Shown: positions 16,415 through 25,822, numbered from the stretch's first letter. The stretch is 64,000 nucleotides of DNA from Fusibacter_A sp965140735 (GCA_965140735.1 OZ223306.1:3286001-3350000), one strand, 5' to 3'. Numbers and translations: made by a program. Notes: generated from the letters alone by a model not told the origin.

Positions 16415-16994
16415 CTTTTAAGATCCTTTCTAGTTGCTCTATTGGCATTTTATTGATTTCATCGAATTTTAAACCTTGTGCATGTAACTTTTTCCGACCT
16501 CTTTTTAAAAGAGAAAGTCTCTGAATCAGCATTTCAGGAAGATTTTCAATAATATAATTTATGAGTATTTTGCTTCCCCAAGGAGAACCTTTGCTTGAAA
16601 CTGCAACTAGATGCGTGTTTTGATCGTGGTAAAGCATATCTGAGAAGTTACTCAGTTCATGCTGATCAGTTCGGTTGACTAATTTGCCAAGGCGTTTACC
16701 ATCTTCGCTGATTTTAGTATTGACACTGGGGTGGTTAGCACACGCATAGATTAAATGCGTAGACATTAAAAGCGTGCTGTTTTGCTTTAAAAAATCATCA
16801 TATGTCATCGGGATATGGTTTATTTTATTTTGATCCACCAGTTCAGTGAATTCTATACACAACTCTGGGGATAAAACCGTCAGAGAGGCACACTTATCCA
16901 CATAGGCAGAAGCTTTTCTGAATCCAACTGAACCCCCACCGATAATTAATATATTTAAAGCGTCACAATTTAATAGGATGGGTTTATTATTCAT
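16401..16994 (-). CDS. sirC: Precorrin-2 dehydrogenase (Met8/CysG N-terminal type)
   Basis: A 197-residue NAD-dependent enzyme that oxidises precorrin-2 to sirohydrochlorin. The Rossmann motif IIGGGSVGFRKA is near residues 15-26, followed by the ATDH-like segment region (here YACANHPSVN) and the SSKGSPW core. It has no methyltransferase domain, which is supplied by cobA/hemD. It overlaps hemA by 8 bases. Whether it also chelates iron is not visible. Its product feeds CbiX in the neighbouring operon. Confidence 0.85.
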   Translation of the reverse strand: MNNKPILLNCDALNILIIGGGSVGFRKASAYVDKCASLTVLSPELCIEFTELVDQNKINHIPMTYDDFLKQNSTLLMSTHLIYACANHPSVNTKISEDGKRLGKLVNRTDQHELSNFSDMLYHDQNTHLVAVSSKGSPWGSKILINYIIENLPEMLIQRLSLLKRGRKKLHAQGLKFDEINKMPIEQLERILKDENH

Positions 16995-18225
16995 AACCGT
17001 AGAGCTCCTTTAAAAGTTGAACGCTTTGTTCGCGTTTTACGGAATTATCCATGGTTTTTAAAGATTCAAGTGGTTTTTTGATCATTTTTTTGAGCGCAGC
17101 TTCTAAATGCTTATCTAAGAGTTGTTTCAAATCATCATCCTTTAAATCCATTTTTCGAGATAAAATATCTAAGGTTTGTCCTTTAATTTCTGTGATGGAA
17201 TGATTCCATGATTTTAAAAGATCATCTACTTTGGTGGCTTCAATCCACTTTAGACACGCATTGGATTTATCGAAGATGAGATCATCTACTTGTTTGACTA
17301 AAGATTGTCTCTTATGATAATTTTCCTCTGAGACTTCTTTTAGAGCATCCACATCCCAAGCCGTGATTTCTGACATTTCATAAACACCTTGTTCACAGTC
17401 TCTAGGCATGGCAAGATCCACAATTACGGGATTGTCTGTTTTGAAATTTAAGAAAGACTTGCGAATAACTGGATGTGGTGCAGCCGTTGAAGAAATAATG
17501 AGGTGACTTTTGTTGATGGCATCATAACGCTCATCAAAAGGCACAATCATTATTTTATCATGATCTAAAATCTCTTGTGGGAGCTTTTCAGGATTTCTAA
17601 CGGCAATATAAATAGTTCTAAAGGGACTTTCAAAAAGGTATTTTATTGCAAGGTTGCCCATTTTACCTAGCCCTACCATAGTGATGATGGTGTCTTCTGT
17701 AAAAGTCATGGCTGCCTTGGCTTTTTTGATCCCAATATAGCTAAGGGATAACGGTGTTTCCGATATTTTGAGTTCTGTTTTGATGCGTTTTGAGAAAGAA
17801 ACGGCTTCTCTAAAGAGTTTATTGAGTATTTTGCCGCTACATAGGCAATCGGAAGAAAGCGTCAGTGCATTCTTGGTTTGGCCAAGAATTTGATCTTCGC
17901 CTAAAACAGCAGAATCAAGGCCAGAAGAGACCTTGAAAAGGTGATCAATCACATGAAAACCTGATTTTTGATAAAGACTGCTATCAATTTCAAAATGGTT
18001 TTTAAGGTGTTTAAGAATTTTTTGCTCAATTTGCTCAAAACGATCGATCTGGGTGACATAGTAGATTTCAAATCGACCACAAGTGCCAAGGACAACTGTT
18101 TCAACAGTCCCTAGCTCTATTATAGTGTGCATCAGCTCAATCTTTTGAGTATCTGTAAGTGCGATTTTTTCTCTTTCTGCCACAGTGGCAGACTGATGGT
18201 TTAATCCAATGATCCCAATTTGCAT
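16987..18225 (-). CDS. hemA: Glutamyl-tRNA reductase
   Basis: A 412-residue enzyme that reduces glutamyl-tRNA to glutamate-1-semialdehyde with NADPH. The N-terminal GLNHQSATVAERE motif and catalytic C49 are present. The usual STCNR around the cysteine reads GTCGR here, with Ser and Asn both replaced by Gly. The NADPH domain (MVGLGKMGNLAIKYL) and the C-terminal dimerisation helix are intact. It is the first gene of the hem operon, with AGGAGG 5 bases before the ATG. The leader carries a 9+9 inverted repeat. Confidence 0.94.
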   Translation of the reverse strand: MQIGIIGLNHQSATVAEREKIALTDTQKIELMHTIIELGTVETVVLGTCGRFEIYYVTQIDRFEQIEQKILKHLKNHFEIDSSLYQKSGFHVIDHLFKVSSGLDSAVLGEDQILGQTKNALTLSSDCLCSGKILNKLFREAVSFSKRIKTELKISETPLSLSYIGIKKAKAAMTFTEDTIITMVGLGKMGNLAIKYLFESPFRTIYIAVRNPEKLPQEILDHDKIMIVPFDERYDAINKSHLIISSTAAPHPVIRKSFLNFKTDNPVIVDLAMPRDCEQGVYEMSEITAWDVDALKEVSEENYHKRQSLVKQVDDLIFDKSNACLKWIEATKVDDLLKSWNHSITEIKGQTLDILSRKMDLKDDDLKQLLDKHLEAALKKMIKKPLESLKTMDNSVKREQSVQLLKELYGYE

Positions 18226-18317
18226 AGTAACCTCCTAAAGATCAGTGTACGAGCCCATTTTAGATAAAAATTTTATCTGCTGATGGCCTTATTTACGGTT
18301 AAAAGCGATATCATCAA

Positions 18318-18342
18318 AGACAAATTAGGGGTTAATTTGTCT
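18318..18342 (-). promoter_or_regulatory. Inverted repeat in the hemA leader (possible operator)
   Basis: AGACAAATT and AATTTGTCT, perfect 9-base arms 7 bases apart. They lie about 95 bases upstream of hemA and next to a possible -35/-10 on the minus strand (TTGATG, 16 bases, TAAATA). No B12 riboswitch box is present here, so the hem genes may be controlled separately from the cbi genes. Confidence 0.4.
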
Positions 18343-18373
18343 CGTTAATCTGTCTCTCAGGATATGGCTCAAT

Positions 18374-18410
18374 AAATAAAAAAGCAAATGCCTTTAAATT
18401 AATTTAAAGG
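18374..18410 (-). terminator. Terminator overlapping the cbiJ stop
   Basis: The perfect 20-base palindrome CCTTTAAATTAATTTAAAGG covers the last codons of cbiJ and is followed on the minus strand by CATTTG and T6. It separates the cbi operon from hemA. Confidence 0.7.
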
Positions 18411-19164
18411 TTTTGAGTTTGGTTTCAAGTGTGTCCAAATCGTCACAGCTTTCACTACTACTGGTGGTAACAGGTTGAATACATATTGGCGTTACGTCAG
18501 ACCCTTTAAGTGAAGCGATATTTTGTTTAAAGGCACTACCAGCGCCAGAATTTTTAAAGACGAAATAATCAATTTTAAAATCTTTAAATAGAGCCTGATT
18601 TAAAGCGATGGAACACGGCGCTTTTATAGCCACAATATTAGCCACAGGAATTTTCTCATCTAGACAAATTTTTAACGATTCTAGTGAGGGCATAATTCTA
18701 AAGTAGAGTTGATTCACGTTAAAGGCGGCTTTCCACTCACGAATGTGTTTAATACCTGTAATAAGGATATGTGTCTTTTCATTGGAGTGATTTTTAACGT
18801 GAGCGATTGCCTTTGTCATACTTTCAAAAGTAGGAAGAGCTATTTCTAGGTCAACTTCTAAATCTATGGCTCTTTGATAAAGAATATATGGCAAGTTCAA
18901 TTTATGAGCTACTGAACTTGCCATGGCTTTAACCACACTGGCATGTGGATGCGTGGCATCTATGATCATTTTAATTTCATTTTGAGTGATATAGGCTTCT
19001 AAAGTATCTGATTCAAACCGAGTGATTAAGCACTCGGTTGAGAGATGTCCATAGAGTTTAGCGCCAAAATCGGTGGTGACAGATAAGACGTGTTTTAAAC
19101 CCAGTTGATTTAAGCGCGTACAAACTTCAGTGGTCTCATGTGTGCCGCCAAGTACTAAAATCAT
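18394..19164 (-). CDS. cbiJ: Precorrin-6A / cobalt-precorrin-6A reductase
   Basis: A 256-residue NAD(P)H-dependent reductase of the CobK/CbiJ family. The N-terminal ILVLGGTHETTEV and the IDATHPHA segment (about 89-96) are diagnostic. It is the last gene of the ten-gene cbi run, overlapping cbiH by 4 bases (ATGA). Confidence 0.93.
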   Translation of the reverse strand: MILVLGGTHETTEVCTRLNQLGLKHVLSVTTDFGAKLYGHLSTECLITRFESDTLEAYITQNEIKMIIDATHPHASVVKAMASSVAHKLNLPYILYQRAIDLEVDLEIALPTFESMTKAIAHVKNHSNEKTHILITGIKHIREWKAAFNVNQLYFRIMPSLESLKICLDEKIPVANIVAIKAPCSIALNQALFKDFKIDYFVFKNSGAGSAFKQNIASLKGSDVTPICIQPVTTSSSESCDDLDTLETKLKTFKLI

Positions 19165-19877
19165 ACGTGATAACCTCTCGGTGTCACCATTTTGCCGTGG
19201 ATGACTTTAGTGGCTTGGTTACCAACGATGACCATAGAAGTCATGTCTATGAGATCATAGTCTACTTCATCGATTTTGAAAATATATGAGGCTTCTTGTT
19301 CACGGCTGGCATCTTTCACAACGCCTACTAAGATGTGATCACCTTGAATGGCTTTGATGTGATCGAGCGCCACTTTAATATGATCTTTTCGGCCATGGCT
19401 CTTTGGATTGTAAAAACAGATGACGAAGTCACCATGAGCAGCGTGTTTCACACGATCCATGATGAGGTCATATGGGGTTAATAAATCACTTAAGCTAATG
19501 TGACAGTAATCGTGCATTAAAGGTGCACCTAAACAAGCTGCACTTGCACTTGAAGCAGTGATCCCAGGAATTACTTTGATGACATCTTCCTCATTTGCCA
19601 GTTCATAAATAAGGCCAGCCATACCATAAACACCAGCATCACCACTACTGATCACTGAAACAGTTTTGCCTGTCCTAGAGAGTTCTATAGCTTCTTTACA
19701 GCGTTCAACTTCACCGCGCATGCCATTACTCACGATTTCTTGCTTAGTTAATAATGATTCGATGAGTTTGATGTAAGTTTTATAACCTACAATGATATCA
19801 GAATGGTTAATTGCAATTTTAGCTTCTTCTGACATTTTTTCAATTGCGCCTGGCCCAATGCCAATGACATATATCAT
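19161..19877 (-). CDS. cbiH: Precorrin-3B C17-methyltransferase
   Basis: A 238-residue SAM-dependent tetrapyrrole methylase of the CobJ/CbiH type, catalysing C17 methylation with ring contraction. IGIGPGA is at the N-terminus, followed by VGYKTY, SNGMRGEVERC and SSGDAGVYGMAG, all characteristic of this branch. It overlaps cbiG and cbiJ by 4 bases on each side. Confidence 0.95.
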   Translation of the reverse strand: MIYVIGIGPGAIEKMSEEAKIAINHSDIIVGYKTYIKLIESLLTKQEIVSNGMRGEVERCKEAIELSRTGKTVSVISSGDAGVYGMAGLIYELANEEDVIKVIPGITASSASAACLGAPLMHDYCHISLSDLLTPYDLIMDRVKHAAHGDFVICFYNPKSHGRKDHIKVALDHIKAIQGDHILVGVVKDASREQEASYIFKIDEVDYDLIDMTSMVIVGNQATKVIHGKMVTPRGYHV

Positions 19878-21016
19878 AATTCAATCCTCCCAAAGGAAAA
19901 AGTACATTTTTCTTTTTTATATGATTTAAAAGTAAGTTCGTCTTCACAAAGTATATAGGCTGAAGGACCTGCTATTGAACGGATACCTGTTGTTTTTTCA
20001 ACAAAATCGGAACCTTCAAAGTACTTTGTATATGGAGATAACTGCGTTGTACTATGTGTTAAGAAAGGCACTTCAAGCGCCTCAGAAAGCACTAAAAGGC
20101 AATTTTCTTTTGCTTTTAAAGCAACTGAACTGAGGACACCAATCGCCTGTACTGAAAAACCATCGGTGCTCAATGCTTCTAAAAGCTGTTTGAAATAGTC
20201 TTCAAAAGGCACATCTTTTCGGCAACCTGTACCAACGACTAAAGACTGACTATAGAAAATAGAGCAGTCATCATCATAGAGTGGATTGATCCACAGCTCA
20301 GGTTTACGAAGGGTTATGATGGCTTTAGGTCCAACGTGTTCATAGAATGCACTGGACTCGGAATAAACAGTGACCGCATTACTGCTATAGGGTTTTGAAA
20401 GTCGGATCATGGGATCTAATAGGAGACCAATCGTCTGGTTATCAGCCAATGCTGCATTTAAAACTTTAATAGATTGTCTATTTTTCTCCAGATTAATTTT
20501 GAAAAAAGACATCACTTCTTCAAAGCCCTGTACACCTCTTATATCTGTTGCAGTGGTAATCACGGGAACAGTCTGATAAGCATCCTTTAAACACTCGGCA
20601 AACAAAGTCGTATAAGCATTAGCTCTGCCAATATGCCCTGAAAGTAAACTGATGGCAAACCGTGCATGGTCATCTATCACGATACAGGCTGGGTCTTTGA
20701 GTTTATCCTTAATGTGGGGTGCGAGCATTCTCACAGCAATACCCACTGCACATGTAAAGATCAAAATCGTCTGCCTTTGGACTTCATATGTTGAATGTGA
20801 GGCAGGTTCTATGGTCTCAAAAGTTTGTTCAACGACCTCTCTCAAACCGCCAAAAGCCTTTAACTCAGCAGGTGAATAGACTTTATAAGTGGGCTGAAGG
20901 GTATCTTTACAATCAGCAAAATGAAGTTTGAGACGCTCTTCTAAAGTCGTCGTCACTTGATGCCCTTTTTCAGTTAAGGCAAAAAAAACAAAGTGAGGTT
21001 TATGATCTAAATTCAT
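19874..21016 (-). CDS. cbiG: Cobalt-precorrin-5A hydrolase
   Basis: A 380-residue CbiG. It removes the two-carbon fragment as acetaldehyde to give cobalt-precorrin-5B. The middle part (FTCAVGIAVRMLAPHI, then IDDHARFAISLLSGHIGRAN) and the C-terminal part (VVGTGCRKD, RSIAGPSAY-like) are the family signature. The start at 21016 has AAGGA upstream; an ATG at 21064 would overlap cbiF by 65 bases. It overlaps cbiF by 17 bases. Confidence 0.93.
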   Translation of the reverse strand: MNLDHKPHFVFFALTEKGHQVTTTLEERLKLHFADCKDTLQPTYKVYSPAELKAFGGLREVVEQTFETIEPASHSTYEVQRQTILIFTCAVGIAVRMLAPHIKDKLKDPACIVIDDHARFAISLLSGHIGRANAYTTLFAECLKDAYQTVPVITTATDIRGVQGFEEVMSFFKINLEKNRQSIKVLNAALADNQTIGLLLDPMIRLSKPYSSNAVTVYSESSAFYEHVGPKAIITLRKPELWINPLYDDDCSIFYSQSLVVGTGCRKDVPFEDYFKQLLEALSTDGFSVQAIGVLSSVALKAKENCLLVLSEALEVPFLTHSTTQLSPYTKYFEGSDFVEKTTGIRSIAGPSAYILCEDELTFKSYKKEKCTFSFGRIEL

Positions 21017-21749
21017 GTTTAAAGTCCTTGTCGTAGAGTTTTGAATCGTTATAAGCGTTTCCAAGACATTCTCCTACGATGATTAAGGCTGTTTTTGTGA
21101 TGCCTTCTGCTTTTACTTTTTCTGCGATATCTTCTAGTGTGCCACGTACAATGATTTGTTCAGGCCATGTTGCTTTGTAGATCACGGCAACTGGTGTAGT
21201 GATTGGGTAGCCGCCAATATGAAGTTCTTTGGTGACATCTTCAAGCATTCCAGTGGACAAGAATATCGCCATTGAAGTTTGGTGAGCGGCAAATGATCTA
21301 AGAGCCTCTTTTTCAGGGACAGGTGTACGACCTTCCATTCTTGTGATGATGACGCTTTGTGAAATTTCAGGGACAGTGTATTCGATTTCAAGTGCAGAAG
21401 CTGCTCCTAAGAAACTGCTCACACCTGGGATCAATTCATATTCAATATTAAGCGGTGCAAGTCTTTCAATTTGTTCTCTTAATGAACCATAGATTGAGAA
21501 ATCACCAGTGTGTAATCTCACGACTTTTTTGCCCGCTTTTGTGCCTTTTTCGCAAACGTCGATGATTTCGTCAAGGTTCATGGAAGCACTGTTGTGAATG
21601 ACACATTCAGGGGTGCAATAGTCAAGCAGTGCTGGATTTACAAGTGATCCTGCATAGATCACGATATCTGCTGTAGCAAGTGCTCTTTGTCCTTTAACGG
21701 TGATGAGTTCTGGATCTCCTGGGCCTGCGCCCACAAAATATACTTTCAT
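21000..21749 (-). CDS. cbiF: Precorrin-4 C11-methyltransferase
   Basis: A 249-residue tetrapyrrole methylase of the CobM/CbiF type. YFVGAGPGDPELIT is at the N-terminus, with the SAM loop near HTGDFSIYGS and PGVSSFLGAA. The start at 21749 makes a 4-base ATGA overlap with cbiL and sits 8 bases after AAAGGA; an ATG three codons upstream overlaps that site. Confidence 0.95.
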   Translation of the reverse strand: MKVYFVGAGPGDPELITVKGQRALATADIVIYAGSLVNPALLDYCTPECVIHNSASMNLDEIIDVCEKGTKAGKKVVRLHTGDFSIYGSLREQIERLAPLNIEYELIPGVSSFLGAASALEIEYTVPEISQSVIITRMEGRTPVPEKEALRSFAAHQTSMAIFLSTGMLEDVTKELHIGGYPITTPVAVIYKATWPEQIIVRGTLEDIAEKVKAEGITKTALIIVGECLGNAYNDSKLYDKDFKHEFRS

Positions 21750-22447
21750 TTTTGCCATCCTTTATTAATGAGTATTGTAGTAAAGTAGCTAATATCTTCA
21801 AAATTGACAGTCTCAAGATTGTCATATATCTTTTCGTTGGGTTTAGAAAAATCACTGACTGCAACAGCATCTTTAATGAGATTATGCTTAATGAGCAATG
21901 ATTTAATGATATCGAAGTTGCGATAAACTTTCATGAGCACAATGGACTCATGCATCATAAGCTTTTGCTCAAGATCAGATAGGTCTTCTGTACAAGGGTA
22001 AATAAGTAATGGCGTATCACCTTCCACTAAGGGTCTATTAAAACCAGATGCCATGGCACTGTATGAAGATAAACCGCCAATGGTTTCGATTTCAATTTGA
22101 TCTTTTAATCTCTTGAGTAAGTAGATGTAAGTGCTGTAGAGCATTGGATCACCAAGTGTGACGAAACCAACGGCCTTACCTGAATCCACAAGTGCTTTGA
22201 TTTCCTCAGCAATTGGGTCTATGGCATCATCCATTTCCTTTTGGTCAGCAGTCATGGGAAAATGCCTTGCAATGATTGTTACGGATGAAGGCAAATGTGG
22301 TGAGGCAATGATATGTGCTTCACTCTGACCGCCTTTTCGACCTTGGGGCACCACGAGTATATCCAGTGCTTTTAGACAGTTAACGGCTTTTAAGGTGAGT
22401 AGCTCAGGATCTCCAGGGCCAACACCGATACCATAAAATTTAGACAT
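21746..22447 (-). CDS. cbiL: Precorrin-2 C20-methyltransferase
   Basis: A 233-residue methylase of the CobI/CbiL type (GIGVGPGDPELLTLKA, VVPQGRKG, TLGDPMLYSTYIYL). It acts on cobalt-sirohydrochlorin made by CbiX. The start at 22447 follows GGAGG by 5 bases; the ATG at 22459 is part of that ribosome site. It overlaps cbiT by 8 bases. Confidence 0.93.
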   Translation of the reverse strand: MSKFYGIGVGPGDPELLTLKAVNCLKALDILVVPQGRKGGQSEAHIIASPHLPSSVTIIARHFPMTADQKEMDDAIDPIAEEIKALVDSGKAVGFVTLGDPMLYSTYIYLLKRLKDQIEIETIGGLSSYSAMASGFNRPLVEGDTPLLIYPCTEDLSDLEQKLMMHESIVLMKVYRNFDIIKSLLIKHNLIKDAVAVSDFSKPNEKIYDNLETVNFEDISYFTTILINKGWQK

Positions 22448-23018
22448 TGATACCTCCATAAGTACATTTGATCACATAACAAGGATTGAGCGGTGAAAAG
22501 TAATGATATCTGCCAAGGGGTTCAAGGCGACTGGCCTGAATCATGGAACCTTCCAGCTGAGTGTATTGTTCATGTGATTCTAAATAGGACATGATCCCGT
22601 TTAAGCTTTCAAGGGTAATCACAGAGAACACGATAATAGTCCCTGTCGCCATATGGCTTTTTTCAAGCCACGCCATGATTGAGCTGAGGTTTGACCCCGT
22701 CCCGCCAATATAGATTCTGTCATATATTTTAGAAGGCAGGTTTTCAAGTGGCGCTTTTCCAAGTATGGCATTTACATTTGTCAGAGCGTGATTCTGTGCA
22801 TTTTCTTCTATGAGTTTAATACCACTTTCAGTCATTTCGATGGCATCCACTGTGAGTTGTGGAAACTGTTTTGCGATTTGAACGCTTACAGAACCCGTGC
22901 CTGCGCCTATATCCATTACAGAAGAAGCTTCTTCACATTCAAGATAGCTGATAATGGTATTTCTAATTTCCATTTTAGTCATGGGGTTTTTACCCCGAAT
23001 AAAGTTGTTATCTTTCAT
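22440..23018 (-). CDS. cbiT: Cobalt-precorrin-6B C15-methyltransferase (decarboxylating)
   Basis: A 192-residue class I SAM methyltransferase. SVMDIGAGTGSVSVQ is the SAM motif near residue 35, and RIYIGGTGSNL is typical of CbiT. In aerobic organisms this is the C-terminal half of CobL; here CbiE and CbiT are separate, adjacent genes overlapping by 11 bases. Confidence 0.94.
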   Translation of the reverse strand: MKDNNFIRGKNPMTKMEIRNTIISYLECEEASSVMDIGAGTGSVSVQIAKQFPQLTVDAIEMTESGIKLIEENAQNHALTNVNAILGKAPLENLPSKIYDRIYIGGTGSNLSSIMAWLEKSHMATGTIIVFSVITLESLNGIMSYLESHEQYTQLEGSMIQASRLEPLGRYHYFSPLNPCYVIKCTYGGINV

Positions 23019-23622
23019 AATCTATAATCACCACATTCATTTCGTATTCTCTGTTAGCCACATCACTTGCACGACATTCTTCAATCTGCTCATTTTCATA
23101 AGAGAGAGATTCACCTATAACCATCATTGGATTTTGACCTTGGTCTAGAATGAGTTTTGCGATTTCATAAGGGGTGTGTTTAGCATCTGTTAATACGCAT
23201 AATCTCTTATAAGCAGTCAACTCTTTGGGATCAAGTGTGCGCCCGTGAAGGCTTGTGAGATAAATATCATGCATGGGATAACCCGTCTTTGAAAATAGAA
23301 TTTGATAGCTGCCAATACCATTTATAATATTGATTTCCTCATCTTTAAAAGTACGGCGTACCCATTGGCTGATGCCATAAAAACTTGGATCTCCTGAAGC
23401 GACCAGCGCCACATGATCATGTGCTTTAAGGGCATTGTCCATCAGCTCTTCTAGATGTGAAAGTTTGCCGTTATAGACAAGTAAAATGCCTTCGCTAAAA
23501 GATTCTATCGTCTCGAGTTGTCTCTGTGTACCAATGATACATGGACTCTTTGATAAGGCAACCATGGCTTGCTGTGTTAAATACTTGGCATGTCCAGGTC
23601 CTATACCGATTATTTTAATCAT
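23008..23622 (-). CDS. cbiE: Cobalt-precorrin-7 C5-methyltransferase
   Basis: A 204-residue tetrapyrrole methylase (IIGIGPGHAKYLT at the N-terminus, VASGDPSFYG, LTSLHGR). It methylates C5 in partnership with CbiT. It overlaps cbiD by 8 bases and cbiT by 11. Confidence 0.94.
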   Translation of the reverse strand: MIKIIGIGPGHAKYLTQQAMVALSKSPCIIGTQRQLETIESFSEGILLVYNGKLSHLEELMDNALKAHDHVALVASGDPSFYGISQWVRRTFKDEEINIINGIGSYQILFSKTGYPMHDIYLTSLHGRTLDPKELTAYKRLCVLTDAKHTPYEIAKLILDQGQNPMMVIGESLSYENEQIEECRASDVANREYEMNVVIIDYER

Positions 23623-24772
23623 TTGTATCTCCTAAGACTCTATTTTTCATATCATACATGATGATCTGGATCTGAGCTTCACCATGGATATAGACTTCAC
23701 ATTTCGTTTTCGCTCTTTGGGTCAATGTTTGAAAGCTTTTGAAATAAGGTGTTTCAAACAGCATATCAGAAACTTCATCAGTGGTATTAGCCTCAAAACA
23801 AGCTTTTATGAGTTCAAGTGGTGCACCGTCAAGTGCAAGCTGAGCGCAAATGATTTCAGATTTCGCATCTGCCACTTTGGAATGCGTATTAAAGATGCCC
23901 CCCGCTATTTTAACGAGTTTGCCCACATGACCAACGATTAAAATTTCTTTAAATCCCAGTGAAACAGCAGATTGAATTGAAAATCCAACGAAGTTACTCA
24001 TTTGAACGATTTGATCACGACTTAAATTCAAATTGTGTTTTTCAAGACCATTAAAGCAAAAATTTTCACCATGTTTTCCGGGCACTAAGACTAATAAATC
24101 TGGATACAAGGTGTATTTCTGCTTGAGTTCTGCATAAATAGAGGCCATGAAGGCGTCTTCACTCATGGGTTTTACGATGCCTGTTGTACCAATGATGGAA
24201 ATGCCACCCTGGACGCCTAGACGTTCATTAAAAGTCTTTTTAGAAATTTCAACGCCTTTTGGTACCTGTATAAGGACTTCAACACCGATATCGCTGGGTT
24301 TTATAGATGCTAGATTTTCCTTGAGCATTTGAAGTGGCGTTGGGTTAATGGCAGCACTGCCAATTGGACATTGAAGTCCTGCTTTAGTAACTCTGCCGAC
24401 ACCGTGACCACCCTCTATTTGAATTGTATTAAATTCTTTCGTGAGTTTAACATCAGCTACAACTTCTATGCCATTTGTAACATCATAATCATCACCAGAA
24501 TCTTTAATAATCGTACAAGAACAAAATTCTTTTTCATGAATGATAATATCGGCTACAGGCAATCGGAGTGATGTGCCTTCTGTGTTGAAAATTTCAATAC
24601 CTTCATCAAGTAACTGTGCTTTCTGATCAGGTGAAAGCATTACTATGAGTGCTGCTTTAGCCGCAGCAGTGGCACAAGCGCCGGTGGTATAGCCCATTTT
24701 TAGAAGTTTGCCTTCCGAATTTAACACGCGATCGGTTGTTTTTGTAAAATCAATTTTAGAGGGTGTATTCAT
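23615..24772 (-). CDS. cbiD: Cobalt-precorrin-5B C1-methyltransferase
   Basis: A 385-residue CbiD, the C1 methyltransferase special to the anaerobic route. The N-terminal MGYTTGACATAAAKAAL, the GHGVGRVTK segment, INPTPLQM and the C-terminal GHVGKLVKIAGGIFNTHS are diagnostic. Its presence, with CbiG, marks the pathway as oxygen-independent. Confidence 0.97.
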   Translation of the reverse strand: MNTPSKIDFTKTTDRVLNSEGKLLKMGYTTGACATAAAKAALIVMLSPDQKAQLLDEGIEIFNTEGTSLRLPVADIIIHEKEFCSCTIIKDSGDDYDVTNGIEVVADVKLTKEFNTIQIEGGHGVGRVTKAGLQCPIGSAAINPTPLQMLKENLASIKPSDIGVEVLIQVPKGVEISKKTFNERLGVQGGISIIGTTGIVKPMSEDAFMASIYAELKQKYTLYPDLLVLVPGKHGENFCFNGLEKHNLNLSRDQIVQMSNFVGFSIQSAVSLGFKEILIVGHVGKLVKIAGGIFNTHSKVADAKSEIICAQLALDGAPLELIKACFEANTTDEVSDMLFETPYFKSFQTLTQRAKTKCEVYIHGEAQIQIIMYDMKNRVLGDTND

Positions 24773-24775
24773 CTT

Positions 24776-25438
24776 CTACGCTCTTTCTTTAAAATGGTAT
24801 ACAAGTGCATTGACAATCGATGCCGCCACGTTGCTACCACCTTTTCTGCCAAGTGCTGTTATACAGGGGATTGTAGAATTATAGAGCGCAAGTTTAGATT
24901 CTTCTGCGCCTACGAAGCCAACAGGCACGCCAATGATACCAATCAAACTTTCTTTGAATTCCTCTTGAAGATCAAGGACCTGAAAGATCGCTGTAGGCGC
25001 ATTGCCAAATACAAATATTTTTTTGCCAGGTTCTTTGAGTGCCAATTGAATGGACGCCATTGAACGCGTAATGCCTTGTTCTTTTGCAATTACTTTAGCA
25101 TCTTCATTTGCAACGAAGCATTTTAGTTGCCAGCCTGTTTGATTAAAAGCTGTTTTATTGATGCCTGAAAGCACCATGTTTGTATCGGTATAAACGGTGA
25201 CATTTTCAAGTGAGGCATCTGTAATTGTCTCTGTAAAGGCACTGATAAAAGCATCTTCGATTTTGAGGTTATCTAAATAATCGAAATCTGCGCTGGTGTG
25301 AATCACACGTCTGTAGATGTTTTGAATGAGAGGATCACTTGAAGGGTATATTTTAGAAGCTTTTGCAACGATGCTATCTATAATTTCGAAGCTCTCACGT
25401 TCTATGCCCATGGGGTCTTTTTTATATTCAAATTTCAT
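24776..25438 (-). CDS. cbiC: Precorrin-8X methylmutase
   Basis: A 220-residue CbiC/CobH, moving a methyl group from C11 to C12 to give cobyrinate. H47 in RRVIHTSAD is the expected catalytic histidine. IIGVPVGFVGAEESK and GRKGGSNVAASIVNAL near the C-terminus fit the family. It overlaps cbiX by 4 bases. Confidence 0.95.
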   Translation of the reverse strand: MKFEYKKDPMGIERESFEIIDSIVAKASKIYPSSDPLIQNIYRRVIHTSADFDYLDNLKIEDAFISAFTETITDASLENVTVYTDTNMVLSGINKTAFNQTGWQLKCFVANEDAKVIAKEQGITRSMASIQLALKEPGKKIFVFGNAPTAIFQVLDLQEEFKESLIGIIGVPVGFVGAEESKLALYNSTIPCITALGRKGGSNVAASIVNALVYHFKERA

Positions 25439-25797
25439 GAGTTTACTCTTTCTATAATAAGATTAAGGACTTTTTCATCATAGCCAATATTTTCAAGGAA
25501 AGTGATTTGAAGTTCAGGATACTGAGTCCTAATAGTATCTAGTACTTCTGGAATGTCTTCCTTTATATGATTGCCATTGAATATGAAAAAAGGAAAGGCT
25601 TTAATGTTTCTAACACCTGATTCATATAGAGACTTAATCACATCTTCAATAGAAGGGGCCATCAATTGAAGGTAACAGTATTCAATTTGAGTGTCAGGCA
25701 TTTTAGCCACTAATTCTTGTTGATATTTTTTCATAATATCATCGGTTTCTTTGACTTTGCTTCCGTGAGCAATGATTAAAACAGCATTTTTCTTCAT
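25435..25797 (-). CDS. cbiX: Sirohydrochlorin cobaltochelatase, short form
   Basis: A 120-residue class II chelatase that inserts cobalt into sirohydrochlorin. It is the short, single-domain form (CbiX-S), about half the size of CbiX-L or CbiK, and should work as a symmetric dimer. H11 (AHGS) and H77 (NGNHIKEDIP) are the expected metal ligands. It is the first gene behind the cobalamin riboswitch. Iron insertion for siroheme is an alternative or additional activity. Confidence 0.9.
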   Translation of the reverse strand: MKKNAVLIIAHGSKVKETDDIMKKYQQELVAKMPDTQIEYCYLQLMAPSIEDVIKSLYESGVRNIKAFPFFIFNGNHIKEDIPEVLDTIRTQYPELQITFLENIGYDEKVLNLIIERVNS

Positions 25798-25822
25798 TTT
25801 TTCATACTCCCTTATTTAAAAT

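Noticed and set aside
18226..18373. A second cobalamin riboswitch before hemA
   Set aside because: The B12 box and the GCCCCCGC-type segment are absent; only a simple inverted repeat and short hairpins are seen.
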